From NCBI RefSeq assembly GCF_000296215.2, contig NZ_CP013949.1, positions 5,325,501 through 5,389,500 on the forward strand: a DNA stretch of 64,000 bases. The letters run 5' to 3'. The notes under the pieces were generated by a model, which had not been told where the DNA came from, ran no database searches, and was given only the letters and a program-made list of their open reading frames with translations. The stretch's first letter is position 1; each line of letters starts with the position of its first letter. Shown here piece by piece: positions 44,939-53,288 of this stretch. The translations under genes and the position numbers were made by a program. This DNA is from Bradyrhizobium sp. CCGE-LA001 (lineage in GTDB: Bacteria; Pseudomonadota; Alphaproteobacteria; Rhizobiales; Xanthobacteraceae).

Positions 44939-46363
44939 ATGGCCAACGAAGCATTCGCCCTCTCGCCCATGTCTGCCCGCGCGGCCGAGCCGAACGAGCA
45001 GGATTACGACGCGATCCGCGAAGCCTTCATGGAGACCGCGCGCGGCCGCTGGTTCCTCGGCGAATACGCCAAGCGCAACCGCAATGCCGACACCCGCATG
45101 GTGCTCGATGCGGTCGCGAAAATCGAAGAAACCCTTGCGGCACAGCGGCAACCGGTCGTCGAGGACCGCCTGCCCGAAGCGCTGGTCGAGATCCGCCGCG
45201 CCATCCGCGAGGCCGAGACGATCGCGATCGCGGCGTTCGATCCCGCGGCGATCGAGGCGAGCCTCGCGCCGATCCCGCGCGGGGTGCGCATCATCAAGGA
45301 GATCTCCTGGCGCTGGCGCGAGATCGGCGCCGACGGGCGGATCTGCGACCTCATTGATTCGCAGCTGGCCTCGATCGAGGCTGCCTGCGGCCAGATTTCG
45401 ACCATCGATCCCCGCGTCGAGCTCAAGGCCGCCTTCGATCTGCTGAAGGATCGCGTTGAGCAACTCGACGGCGACGCAACGCCGCAGGCCGCGGCAGCTC
45501 CCAGGCAAGAGGCGCCGTCGTCAACGGCGGACGTGCCGCCTGCAGAGGTCGCGCTTGGCGCGGCGGCGAGCGAAGCCCCCGTGGCTTTTACGGAGACGCC
45601 GCAAGACGTCGCAGCAGCTCCCGAGACCGGCGCCGCCGTCGAAGCAGCTGACGTCGCCGATACGACCGCCATCGCCGAGCAAGCGATGGAGATCGCCCTC
45701 GCGCCAGACATCGCGGCCGAAAGCCCGGTCAGACTGGGCGAAGCCGAACTCGAAGACGCGGCACGTGAAGCAGCCGCGCCTCGAGGCGTTGCGTTTGAAG
45801 AGCCGGTCGCAGAGACCGCCGCCTTCGCGGAAGTCACCGACGAGTTCTCGCTCGATGCCGCCGCGGAAGCCGAAGACGAAGCCATCCTGGACGCTATCGC
45901 GCTGGAGATGGCCGCGCCCGATCCTGAGTTCGACGAGATCATCGAACCGGTGGAGATGGCGGCGGCCGCTCCGGAACCGATGGCTGTAGAGGTCGCAACT
46001 CCCATTGCTGCGGAGCCGCCGCAGCCGGTCGCGCCAGAGCCGGTCGTCGCGGCGGTCGCGGAAGAGCCCGCCGCGGACGCGCCGATCGCGATGGACTCGC
46101 TCGCCCGCCTCACCGACGCCATCGCGGAAGCCGCCGCCGAGGTGATGGAGCAGCAGGCGCCGGCGATGGCCGCGACGGCAACGCTCGGCGTCGCGCCGAA
46201 CGCGACTCTGCCGATGCCTTCGCCCCTGTCCTCGCCCGAGCCCTCCCTCGGTGCCACCATCCTCGCCAGCGGCATCCTGCAAAGGCCGCGAGCCGCCGCC
46301 AACGACCCGCTCGGTCCGATCCGCCGCATGACCCAGGCCGAGAAGATCGCGTTCTTTTCGTAA
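44939..46363 (+). CDS. Acidic Ala/Glu/Pro-rich protein, function unknown
   Basis: 474 residues. Residues about 1-175 look folded and helical (DYDAIREAFMETARGRWFLGEYAKRN, VLDAVAKIEETLAAQ, IIKEISWRWREIGADGRICDLID). Residues about 180-440 are low-complexity, very acidic, and rich in Ala, Glu and Pro. The end is a conserved-looking NDPLGPIRRMTQAEKIAFFS. This layout resembles proteins I know only as Bradyrhizobium/Rhodopseudomonas hypotheticals. The N-terminal EAFMET and the E/D helices hint at a CheZ-like helical bundle, but no catalytic motif is seen. No signal peptide or helix, so it is cytoplasmic. It is divergent from the MFS gene. Confidence 0.72.
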   Translation: MANEAFALSPMSARAAEPNEQDYDAIREAFMETARGRWFLGEYAKRNRNADTRMVLDAVAKIEETLAAQRQPVVEDRLPEALVEIRRAIREAETIAIAAFDPAAIEASLAPIPRGVRIIKEISWRWREIGADGRICDLIDSQLASIEAACGQISTIDPRVELKAAFDLLKDRVEQLDGDATPQAAAAPRQEAPSSTADVPPAEVALGAAASEAPVAFTETPQDVAAAPETGAAVEAADVADTTAIAEQAMEIALAPDIAAESPVRLGEAELEDAAREAAAPRGVAFEEPVAETAAFAEVTDEFSLDAAAEAEDEAILDAIALEMAAPDPEFDEIIEPVEMAAAAPEPMAVEVATPIAAEPPQPVAPEPVVAAVAEEPAADAPIAMDSLARLTDAIAEAAAEVMEQQAPAMAATATLGVAPNATLPMPSPLSSPEPSLGATILASGILQRPRAAANDPLGPIRRMTQAEKIAFFS

Positions 46364-46373
46364 GGCTCAGCAC

Positions 46374-46511
46374 CGTGTCCCGGACAAGCGGCAACGCGTC
46401 AGCGTTGCAGCGCAGAGCCGGGACCCAGAGGCCACGAACTCTTCAGCAACAATGGGCCCCGGCTCAGCAGCGCATCGCTGAAGAAGCGCTGCGCTGCTGA
46501 GCCGGGGCACG
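46374..46511. repeat. Palindromic repeat, GTGCCCCGGACGC family, copy 3
   Basis: It begins cgtgtcccggacaag and ends gctgagccggggcacg, with agagccgggaccca and gggccccggctcagcag inside. It lies 10 bases after the preceding stop codon and is more diverged than the other two copies. Confidence 0.75.
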
Positions 46512-46578
46512 AGAGAAATGTTGAGGCCGGCTCTCTCCGCAGCATCATTGCGAGCGCAACAACGTGACTATCAGCTCC

Positions 46579-46705
46579 GTCATCCTGAGGTGCGAGGCGC
46601 ACGATGCGCAGCATCGTGCGGGGAGCCTCGAAGGATGCGCGGCTCCGATGCAGCGGGGCTGTCGCCCTTCGAGGCTCGCCGAAGGGGCGAGCACCTCAGG
46701 GTGAC
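46579..46705. repeat. Palindromic repeat, GTCATCCTGAGGTGC family, copy 1
   Basis: gtcatcctgaggtgcgag at the left is mirrored by gagcacctcagggtgac at the right; inner pairs include cgatgcgcagcatcg and gcctcgaagg with cccttcgaggc. A related element lies at 53476-53604. With the preceding repeat it fills the gap between two genes (46364-46763), in which I see no gene. Confidence 0.8.
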
Positions 46706-46763
46706 GGTCGTAGAGTAGAGCGCGCTGCTTACACCCGCGTCACTGCAAGCGTCACCGCGCCCA

Positions 46764-47123
46764 TCACCCGCAATTCCACACCGCCCCGATTGGCGTGCGC
46801 GTCCAGCACGGACCAAAACTGCCGCCATTGTAACGGCCGCCGTTGAAGCCGGGGCGGCCGAAATAGTGCCACTCGCCGTCCCAACGGTAGTACTGCAGAA
46901 CCGGGTCGATGTACCAATGGCGCCGGTCGGCGCGCGACAGGCGGCGCATCGCGTCCTTCTGCTTGTAGAGCGGAATGCTGTTGCTCAGCGGCTGCCGATA
47001 GCCAGGCAGGAAGCCATAGCCTTTCCAGACCGGCTTGGGGCGCTTTTGAACTGGCTCAGCGGGTGCTGTGGCGGGCAGCAGAGACAGGATGACGGCGACG
47101 AATAGACACATCAGGCGAGACAT
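46764..47123 (-). CDS. Small secreted Tyr/Trp/Gly-rich protein, unknown
   Basis: 119 residues. The signal peptide MSRLMCLFVAVILSLLPATAPA precedes a mature part rich in Tyr, Trp, Arg and Gly (VWKGYGFLPGYRQP, YYRWDGEWHYFGRPGFNGG), ending with two Cys (FGPCWTRTPIGAVWNC) that could form a disulphide. It is typical of small exported proteins in this genus and has no function I can assign. ATG at 47123 is used because it opens the signal peptide. No clear ribosome site is seen. Confidence 0.65.
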   Translation of the reverse strand: MSRLMCLFVAVILSLLPATAPAEPVQKRPKPVWKGYGFLPGYRQPLSNSIPLYKQKDAMRRLSRADRRHWYIDPVLQYYRWDGEWHYFGRPGFNGGRYNGGSFGPCWTRTPIGAVWNCG

Positions 47124-47261
47124 GGATCGACCATAGACAGGCGGATGCGAGAAGGCCACTCAAATTCGGGTGCGAGGCTTTTCGCCGCTTCTGCTCATCG
47201 TGCTCTCGCGATAAGCATGCAAAGCACAGCAGTGGACGGCTTGCATGTTCCGGAGGGACGA

Positions 47262-47645
47262 ATGTCTGAAACCCCGCGCGTCGGCGCATTCGCCATTATT
47301 CCGAGCAACGACCTTCTCGCCGCGATTCCGTTCTGGGAACGTCTCGGCTTCGCGCGTGGCGGCGGCGATGCCGGCTACGTCATCATGGCCGGTTGGGGTT
47401 GCGAGGTGCATCTCACGCAAGCCGGCGAGGACCCTTGGCGGGTGCCCGAGCACAATCCATTCGGCATTTTCATTCGCACGCCCGAGGTCGAGGCCATCGC
47501 TGCGCGCGTGGACGATTTGATCATCCGTCCCGGCGGCGTTCTGCGTCATCGCGAATGGGGCATGTATGAATTCGGCATCAACGGACCTGACGGTCTGCTG
47601 GTCCGGATCGGCTGGCCCTCAGAGCTGGTGATGTCCCCTAGCTGA
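47262..47645 (+). CDS. VOC (glyoxalase/bleomycin-resistance) family protein
   Basis: 127 residues, one VOC module. AIIPSNDLLAAIPFWERLGFARGGG and the closing YEFGINGPDGLLVRIGWP fit the paired beta-alpha-beta3 fold. Metal ligands are plausible at CEVHL and at the final strand (here IGW in place of the usual IEF). Members bind or detoxify small ligands; this one cannot be placed. GGAGGG lies 4-7 bases before ATG 47262. Its end overlaps the convergent FucU-like gene by 8 bases. Confidence 0.8.
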   Translation: MSETPRVGAFAIIPSNDLLAAIPFWERLGFARGGGDAGYVIMAGWGCEVHLTQAGEDPWRVPEHNPFGIFIRTPEVEAIAARVDDLIIRPGGVLRHREWGMYEFGINGPDGLLVRIGWPSELVMSPS

Positions 47646-48081
47646 TCACGCCCTTCCTGATCAGGAAGCAGCCATAGCCCCGGCTGTCCCCTACCTGCAC
47701 CACGCCGAAGCCTGCGGCCGCGGCGCGATAGAAATCCGAACGTGAGAGCTTGCCGGGCGTGACGACGCTGCCGGCCGCGCGTTCGATCTCGGCCAGCACG
47801 GCCCGCTGCACCTCGGGCACGCGGTCGGGATCGTCGACCGGCATCATCACGCGCACCGGATCGGGATCGAAATCGTCGAGTGGATAGACCGACATGATGG
47901 CGCGGGCAGCCGTCTCCATGTTTATGCCCGGCAGCTGGATCAGGCGCTGCGAGGACGTTGCCGCGGCAATACGGGTCGCCGGGTGGTTGGCGTCGACGAA
48001 AACGAGGTCGTCGCCGTGGCCCATGGCGGCGAGCAGCCAGAGCAGGTCGGGCGTCAGGATCGGATCGATCGATTTCAGCAT
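47638..48081 (-). CDS. FucU/RbsD family sugar mutarotase
   Basis: 147 residues. The start MLKSIDPILTPDLLWLLAAMGHGDDL with the catalytic His in MGHGD, DANHPATR and the C-terminal GYGCFLIRKGVIS are diagnostic. FucU interconverts anomers of fucose, RbsD of ribose; the longer loop here favours FucU-like. No sugar operon surrounds it. GGGAGG lies about 11 bases before the ATG. The divergent caspase-like gene shares two CRP/FNR-type sites. Confidence 0.88.
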   Translation of the reverse strand: MLKSIDPILTPDLLWLLAAMGHGDDLVFVDANHPATRIAAATSSQRLIQLPGINMETAARAIMSVYPLDDFDPDPVRVMMPVDDPDRVPEVQRAVLAEIERAAGSVVTPGKLSRSDFYRAAAAGFGVVQVGDSRGYGCFLIRKGVIS

Positions 48082-48127
48082 GTGACGGACTTCCTCCCAA
48101 TCGGTCGTTCACCATAGCAGGTTCCCA

Positions 48128-48170
48128 ACGTGATTCAGATCACGTCTGCCGCCATGGTGACTGGGATCAC
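48128..48170. promoter_or_regulatory. Two CRP/FNR-type palindromes
   Basis: ACGTGA-N6-TCACGT (48128-48145, perfect 6-base arms) and GTGA-N6-TCAC (48157-48170) stand with centres 27 bases apart. TGTGA-N6-TCACA is the CRP consensus, and rhizobial FNR/FixK sites are TTGA-N6-TCAA, so these look CRP-like. They lie 47 bases upstream of the fucU-like start and about 75-115 upstream of the caspase-like start. Confidence 0.5.
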
Positions 48171-48245
48171 GGACCGCACGCTCGAACGCGGTCAGGCTTG
48201 CTCGCAACCAATCTCGCATCGAGATGAGTGCCAAAGGAGCACGCC

Positions 48246-50027
48246 ATGTTCCGCCTAAAGCCTTTCCTGATGACGGCCAGCCTGCTGGGAAGCCTGTTCG
48301 GCTTCAGCTGCGGGCCCGTTTCCGCGCAAGTCGCCCCGGTCCAGCCGGCCCCCACCGCGCTGCAAGGCCCGGAGCAGCGGGTGGCGCTGGTGATCGGCAA
48401 TGCGAACTACAAGAACGCGCCGCAGCTCGCGAACCCCGACGATGACGCGCAGTCGATGGCGCAATTCCTGAATTCCGCCGGCTTCGAAGTGGTCGCCGCG
48501 ACCGATTTGACCCAGGACGACATGCTTCGCGTGGTCCAGGACTTCTCCGCCAAGGTCGCTTCGCGCGGCCCGAACACGGTGGCGATGGTCTATTATGCCG
48601 GCCACGGCGTGCAGCTCGCCGGCGAGAACTATCTCGTTCCCGTCGACGCCAAGGTGTCCAGCCCGACCGAGCTCGTCAACAATTCCGTGCGTCTGGTCGA
48701 CGTGATGTCGACGCTGGAGACGATCCCGAGCCGCATGCGCATCGTGATCCTCGACGCCTGCCGCAACAACCCGTTCCCCGAGGTCAACGACGCCGGCCGG
48801 GGCCTCGCCATCGTCGATGCGCCGAACGGCTCGATCGTCGGCTACTCGACTGCGCCGGGCGCCGAGGCGCTCGACGGCACCAGTGGTCACAGCCCCTACA
48901 CCCAGGCGTTCCTGAACGTCGCGCGCGAGCCCAACGTTCCGATCGAGCAGCTGTTCAAGCGTGTGCGCCTCCAGGTCAACCAGACCACCAGCGGCGCGCA
49001 GATCCCGTGGGAGAGCTCGTCCTTGACGTCCGACTTCACCTTCTTCGGTGACACAGCCGTTGCCGCCAACCGCGCCCCGGTGAAAGCGCCGGTGGTGCAG
49101 ATGGCCTCCAACCTGCCGAGTCGCTCGACCCGCCAGGCCTATGACTACGTCGTGTCCGAGGGCCGGCCGGAGTATTATCAGGAGTTCATCCGGATGTACC
49201 CGCACGATCCGCTGTGCGACCACATCCGCTGGCTGCTCAACAACCTCCTGCTCACGCAGGCCTGGCACAAGGCGGTGCTCGCGAACTCGCCGCTCGGCTA
49301 CAAGAGCTTCTATGATAGCTACGGCAACAGCCCTTATGCGCAAATAGCGCTAAAGCTGCAGGTGCAGCCGAAGCAGATCCCGTTGATGCAGGCGACCAAG
49401 TTCCTGGCGCCGCAGACCATTGCCCCGACGCTCAAGATCGGCAATCTCGGTCAGCCCAAATACATGCCGGTGATGCCCGGCAATGGCGGCGCGCAGATCA
49501 CTGGCAATCTGCCGATCGTGCAGAAGCCGATCGACGGCAACATCGGCAAGCTCGGCAATGGCGGGCCGATCGCCAAACTGCCCTTGGGCAACAACCAGCC
49601 GAACGGCGCGCCGTCGCAGACCCCGGGCAAGATCGTCACCCTGCCCGCGCCGACCAACACGACCAACGCCAATGGCGGCGGCAAGATCGTGACCCTGCCT
49701 GCGACCAACACCACGCCGAACGGCAACAACCGCAGGCCCGGCAAGATCGTCGGCATGCCGGTGAATGTCGATAAGGGTGGCTCGAACATCGACTCGAAGC
49801 CCGTCAACGGTCAGACGCAGAACCGTCCGATCCGCATCACCAACGGCGTGAAGATCAACAACGCTCCAGTGAACAAGGTGCAGATGCAGAACAATGTGGA
49901 CCGCCGTCCGCAGCTCAACACGATGCCGAGCGGCATGGTCAGCAGCAACAACAACTTCCGGCAGTCGATGAACCAGGCGCCGAGCATGAATAGCGGAGGC
50001 AACCGTCGCGGCGGCTTCATGCGCTGA
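48246..50027 (+). CDS. Secreted caspase-like (C14) protein with Asn/Gly-rich tail
   Basis: 593 residues. The signal peptide spans residues 1-28 (MFRLKPFLMTASLLGSLFGF, cut near SAQ). The p20-like caspase domain covers about 42-265: VALVIGNANYKNAPQLANPDDDA, the catalytic H120 in YYAGHGVQ and C172 in ILDACRNNPF. Residues about 290-385 are a conserved helical region (YDYVVSEGRPEYYQEFIRMYP). From about 390 a 200-residue low-complexity tail rich in Asn, Gly, Pro and Thr carries repeated GKIV. Type I orthocaspases usually cut after Arg or Lys; the target here is unknown. AAGGAG precedes ATG 48246. A hairpin terminator follows. Confidence 0.87.
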   Translation: MFRLKPFLMTASLLGSLFGFSCGPVSAQVAPVQPAPTALQGPEQRVALVIGNANYKNAPQLANPDDDAQSMAQFLNSAGFEVVAATDLTQDDMLRVVQDFSAKVASRGPNTVAMVYYAGHGVQLAGENYLVPVDAKVSSPTELVNNSVRLVDVMSTLETIPSRMRIVILDACRNNPFPEVNDAGRGLAIVDAPNGSIVGYSTAPGAEALDGTSGHSPYTQAFLNVAREPNVPIEQLFKRVRLQVNQTTSGAQIPWESSSLTSDFTFFGDTAVAANRAPVKAPVVQMASNLPSRSTRQAYDYVVSEGRPEYYQEFIRMYPHDPLCDHIRWLLNNLLLTQAWHKAVLANSPLGYKSFYDSYGNSPYAQIALKLQVQPKQIPLMQATKFLAPQTIAPTLKIGNLGQPKYMPVMPGNGGAQITGNLPIVQKPIDGNIGKLGNGGPIAKLPLGNNQPNGAPSQTPGKIVTLPAPTNTTNANGGGKIVTLPATNTTPNGNNRRPGKIVGMPVNVDKGGSNIDSKPVNGQTQNRPIRITNGVKINNAPVNKVQMQNNVDRRPQLNTMPSGMVSSNNNFRQSMNQAPSMNSGGNRRGGFMR

Positions 50028-50110
50028 TTGCCACGAGGAAGGTGCGCCGACCTCGCCCGCAAGCCGGAGAGATTGCACCGAGCAAGCGGCAAGTTCGAAC
50101 TAACAACACC

Positions 50111-50142
50111 AAAGGGCAGAGCGACGACGCTCTGCCCTTTCT
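50111..50142 (+). terminator. Twelve-pair hairpin after the caspase-like gene
   Basis: AAAGGGCAGAGC, six-base loop, GCTCTGCCCTTT, then CTTC. Because both arms end in A and T runs it could act in both directions; the minus-strand gene on its right ends 230 bases away. Confidence 0.75.
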
Positions 50143-50202
50143 TCATGTGAGGGAACTCGCGCGAGGCCAGTCTGCGCTCCACTTGCAAACCCAGAAGAGA
50201 TC

Positions 50203-50286
50203 GTCATGCCCGGGCTTGTCCCGGGCATCCACGTTCTTTGTGCTGCATGGAAGGGCGTGGATGGCCGGGACAAGCCCGGCCATGAC
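50203..50286. repeat. Palindromic repeat, GTCATGCCCGGGC family
   Basis: gtcatgcccgggcttgtccc and atccacg at the left are mirrored by cgtggat and gggacaagcccggccatgac at the right, almost perfectly. It lies in the 343-base gap between convergent genes, where I see no gene. Confidence 0.8.
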
Positions 50287-50370
50287 GCCTGTGGGCACAT
50301 AGTGTGCCCAACACTCATCCCACACGTGGTTACTACAAGTGGGAAGAGGCGAAGCGGGACTAGTAAGAGA

Positions 50371-51354
50371 TCACGCCACCAGCTCTGCGAACAAATCCGC
50401 ATCGACATTGCCGCCGGAGAGCACGATGACGACATTCCTCCCTGCGACGTCGAGGCGGCCGGCGAGCAGCGCGGCAAGGCCGACGGCGCCGCCGGGCTCG
50501 ACCACAAGCTTGAGCTCGCGATAGGCGAAGGCGACGGCCGCGCCGACTTCCTTGTCCGATGCGGTGACGCCGCGCGCCAGCAGCTTGCTGTTGATCGCGA
50601 ACGTCATCTCGCCGGGCATCAAGGCCATCAGTGCGTCGCAGATGGTGCGGCCCGCCGGCGGATGCGGCTCACGGTGGCCCGCGCTCAGCGAAATGCCGTG
50701 ATCGTCGAACGCTTCGGGCTCGGCCACGACGATCTGCGCTTGCGGATAACGCGCCTTCACGGCGGTCGCGACACCGGCGATCAGGCCGCCGCCGGAGGCC
50801 GGCGCCACCACGATGTCGGGGGCAAGGCCGAGGCCCGCCATGTCCTCCGCGATCTCGCGGCCGGCGGTGCCCTGCCCCGCAATCACGAAGGGATCGTCGT
50901 ACGGCTTGACCAGCGTCGCACCACGCTTCTCGGCGATGCCGCGCGAGATCGCCTCGCGGTCGTCACGGTCGCGATCGTACAGCACGACCTCGGCGCGGTA
51001 AGATTTGGTGCGCTCGCGCTTGGACAGCGGCGCATCCGCCGGCATCACGATGGTCGCCTGCATGTCGAGGATCTTCGCCGCGGCAGCCACGCCCTGAGCA
51101 TGGTTGCCCGAGGAGAACGCGACGACGCCGCCGGCGCGCTTGTCCTGCGGGATCGAGAACACCTTGTTGAAGGCGCCGCGGAACTTGAAGGAGCCGGTGC
51201 GCTGGAGCATCTCCGGCTTCAGGAACACCTTTGCGCCGACACGCTCGTTGAGCACGGGAAAAGACAACAGCGGGGTGCGGATCGCGTAAGGCGCGATCAC
51301 ACGCGCCGCGGCATCGATGTCGGCAGGGCCGACCGGGAGGAGCTGTTCGGTCAT
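50371..51354 (-). CDS. Threonine/serine dehydratase-like PLP enzyme
   Basis: 327 residues, fold-type II PLP enzyme. The PLP lysine is K57 in GSFKFRGA, the substrate loop SSGNHAQGVA and the phosphate cup SGGGLIAG are intact. It has no regulatory ACT domain, so it is a catabolic-type threonine dehydratase, serine racemase or hydroxyaspartate dehydratase; I cannot choose. It lies 64 bases downstream of the GT4 gene on the same strand, which may be coincidence. The ATG at 51354 has a poor ribosome site. Confidence 0.85.
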   Translation of the reverse strand: MTEQLLPVGPADIDAAARVIAPYAIRTPLLSFPVLNERVGAKVFLKPEMLQRTGSFKFRGAFNKVFSIPQDKRAGGVVAFSSGNHAQGVAAAAKILDMQATIVMPADAPLSKRERTKSYRAEVVLYDRDRDDREAISRGIAEKRGATLVKPYDDPFVIAGQGTAGREIAEDMAGLGLAPDIVVAPASGGGLIAGVATAVKARYPQAQIVVAEPEAFDDHGISLSAGHREPHPPAGRTICDALMALMPGEMTFAINSKLLARGVTASDKEVGAAVAFAYRELKLVVEPGGAVGLAALLAGRLDVAGRNVVIVLSGGNVDADLFAELVA

Positions 51355-51418
51355 GGCGGAATGTTATCGCGGCCAATGAGGACCGGGCAAGACACCTCCG
51401 CGAGAGGTTTCTTCCCAA

Positions 51419-52462
51419 TCAGGCCACAAAGCGCGGCTGTTCCGCGCCGTTCGGGCCAGACAGCACCGCGCCGACGGCATGAATGCTGTCAATGAAGACC
51501 CGGGCCGAGGCTTCCCAGGTGTAATTTGCGGCGAAGGCGACGCAATCCTGCCGGGAGATGCCAAGCGCGGCGAGGCAAGCGTTGCGCAGATCGTGATCGA
51601 GGACGCCGACCGGCGCATTGCCGATCACGTCGCGGGGGCCCTTCACCGGGAAGGCGGCCACCGGCAGGCCGCTCGCGAGCGCTTCCAGCAGGACCAGGCC
51701 GAACGTGTCGGTCTTGCTCGGGAACACGAAGACGTCGGCCGCGGCATAGATTTCAGCCAGCCCCTCGCCGTGCTTCTCACCGAGGAAGATCGCCTCGGGA
51801 TAGGCCTCTTCGAGTGCGGCGCGCGCCGGACCGTCGCCGACGATCACCTTCGTGCCGGGCAGGTCGAGATCGAGGAACGCCTCGAGATTTTTCTCCACTG
51901 CGACCCGGCCGACCGACAGGAATACCGGCGCGGGCAGGCAGAGATCGACGGGTCGCGGATGGAACAGCTGCGTGTCGACGCCGCGCGGCCACAGCACGAC
52001 ATTGTCGAAGCCGCGCTCCGTCAGCTCGCGGGCGAGCGCGGGCGTTGCCGCCATCACGGCCCGGCTGGGACTGTGGAAGCGGCGCAGCGCCCGCCAGATC
52101 AGCGAGCCCGGCACCGGCACGCGGGCGCGGACATATTCGGGAAAGCGGGTGTGGAAGCTGGTCGTGAACGGCAGCTTGCGCTGGCGGCAATAGCGGCGGA
52201 CCATCAGGCCGATCGGACCTTCCGTCGCGATGTGGATGCTGTCCGGGCGCGCTTCCTCGATCAGCTTCGCGATGCGCGCCGGGCGCGGCATGGCGAGGCG
52301 GACGTCGCGATAGCTCGGCATCGCGAAGGTGCGGAACGATTGCGGCGTCAGGAACGCGAACTCGACGCCTAGGCTCTTGCCGGCGTCGGCGAGCTTGGTC
52401 AGCGTCCGAACCACACCGTTGACTTGCGGGTGCCAGGCGTCGGTCGCGACCAGGATGCGCAT
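51419..52462 (-). CDS. GT4-family glycosyltransferase
   Basis: 347 residues, GT-B fold. The N-terminal DAWHPQVNGVVRTL and SFHTRFPEYV, and the C-terminal donor half with VGRVAVEKNLEAFL and VFVFPSKTDTFGLVLLEALASGLPVAA (E-x7-E motif), place it near the MgtA/SqdX glycolipid mannosyl- or sulfoquinovosyltransferases. It starts 13 bases after the LpxH-like gene, so the two are co-transcribed and are likely to act on one membrane lipid. The sugar and acceptor are unknown. Confidence 0.86.
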   Translation of the reverse strand: MRILVATDAWHPQVNGVVRTLTKLADAGKSLGVEFAFLTPQSFRTFAMPSYRDVRLAMPRPARIAKLIEEARPDSIHIATEGPIGLMVRRYCRQRKLPFTTSFHTRFPEYVRARVPVPGSLIWRALRRFHSPSRAVMAATPALARELTERGFDNVVLWPRGVDTQLFHPRPVDLCLPAPVFLSVGRVAVEKNLEAFLDLDLPGTKVIVGDGPARAALEEAYPEAIFLGEKHGEGLAEIYAAADVFVFPSKTDTFGLVLLEALASGLPVAAFPVKGPRDVIGNAPVGVLDHDLRNACLAALGISRQDCVAFAANYTWEASARVFIDSIHAVGAVLSGPNGAEQPRFVA

Positions 52463-52475
52463 CAGGCGGCTCTCG

Positions 52476-53288
52476 TCACGCAGCTCTTGCCGCGACCTGC
52501 GGGACGGCTGCCGGCTTCTGAAGCTGGTCCGCCCAGGTGATGATCTCGAAATGGCCGTCGTCGTGCTCGACGAGAGCCGTGCAGCTCTCGACCCAGTCGC
52601 CGCAATTCATGTAGCGGATGCCGCCTTCGTCGCGGATCACGGCGTAGTGGATGTGGCCGCAGATCACGCCGTCGGCGTCGTGGCGCCGCGCCTCGGCGGC
52701 GAGCGCCTGCTCGAAAGCGCCGATATAGTTGACGGCGTTCTTCACCTTCTGCTTGGCCCATTGCGACAGCGACCAATAGGGCACGCCGAACAGGCGGCGG
52801 AAGAAGTTGACGAAGCGATTCATCTGGATCGCGAAGTCGTAGGCCCTGTCGCCGAGATGGGCGAGCCAGCGCGCGTTCTGCACCACGAGATCGAAGATAT
52901 CGCCATGGATGACGAGATAGCGCTTACCGTCGGCGCCGGTATGGACGGTGTTCTCGACGACGTCGATGCCGCCGAAATGCGTGCCGTAATAATTGCGCAG
53001 GAATTCGTCGTGATTGCCGGGAATGTAGATGACCTTGGCGCCCTTGCGCGCCTTGCGCAGCAGCTTCTGGACGAGGTCGTTGTGCGATTGCGGCCAGTGC
53101 CAGCTCGATTTCAGCGCCCAGCCGTCGACGATGTCCCCGACGAGATAGATGGTGTCGGCGTCGTGGTAGCGCAGGAAGTCGAGCAGAAGATCGGCTTGGG
53201 AACCGCGGGCTCCGAGATGGACGTCGGAGATGAACAACGTGCGAAAGCGCCGCTCCGGGCTCTCGTCACTCACATCGTAACTTCCCAT
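52476..53288 (-). CDS. LpxH-like metallophosphoesterase
   Basis: 270 residues, calcineurin-like phosphoesterase. All metal motifs are present: ISDVHLG, VGDIVDGW, IPGNHDE, VIHGDIFD and CGHIHYA. The family includes UDP-2,3-diacylglucosamine diphosphatase LpxH, but alphaproteobacteria normally use LpxI in lipid A synthesis. This longer homologue paired with a GT4 enzyme may therefore act in another glycolipid path. There is no signal peptide. The ATG at 53288 is the first of its frame. Confidence 0.83.
   Translation of the reverse strand: MGSYDVSDESPERRFRTLFISDVHLGARGSQADLLLDFLRYHDADTIYLVGDIVDGWALKSSWHWPQSHNDLVQKLLRKARKGAKVIYIPGNHDEFLRNYYGTHFGGIDVVENTVHTGADGKRYLVIHGDIFDLVVQNARWLAHLGDRAYDFAIQMNRFVNFFRRLFGVPYWSLSQWAKQKVKNAVNYIGAFEQALAAEARRHDADGVICGHIHYAVIRDEGGIRYMNCGDWVESCTALVEHDDGHFEIITWADQLQKPAAVPQVAARAA

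Noticed and set aside
48077..48125. EcfG-type promoter for the fucU-like gene
   Set aside because: GGAAC is present on the minus strand, but 17 bases on it reads CGAT and not CGTT, so the -10 element fails.
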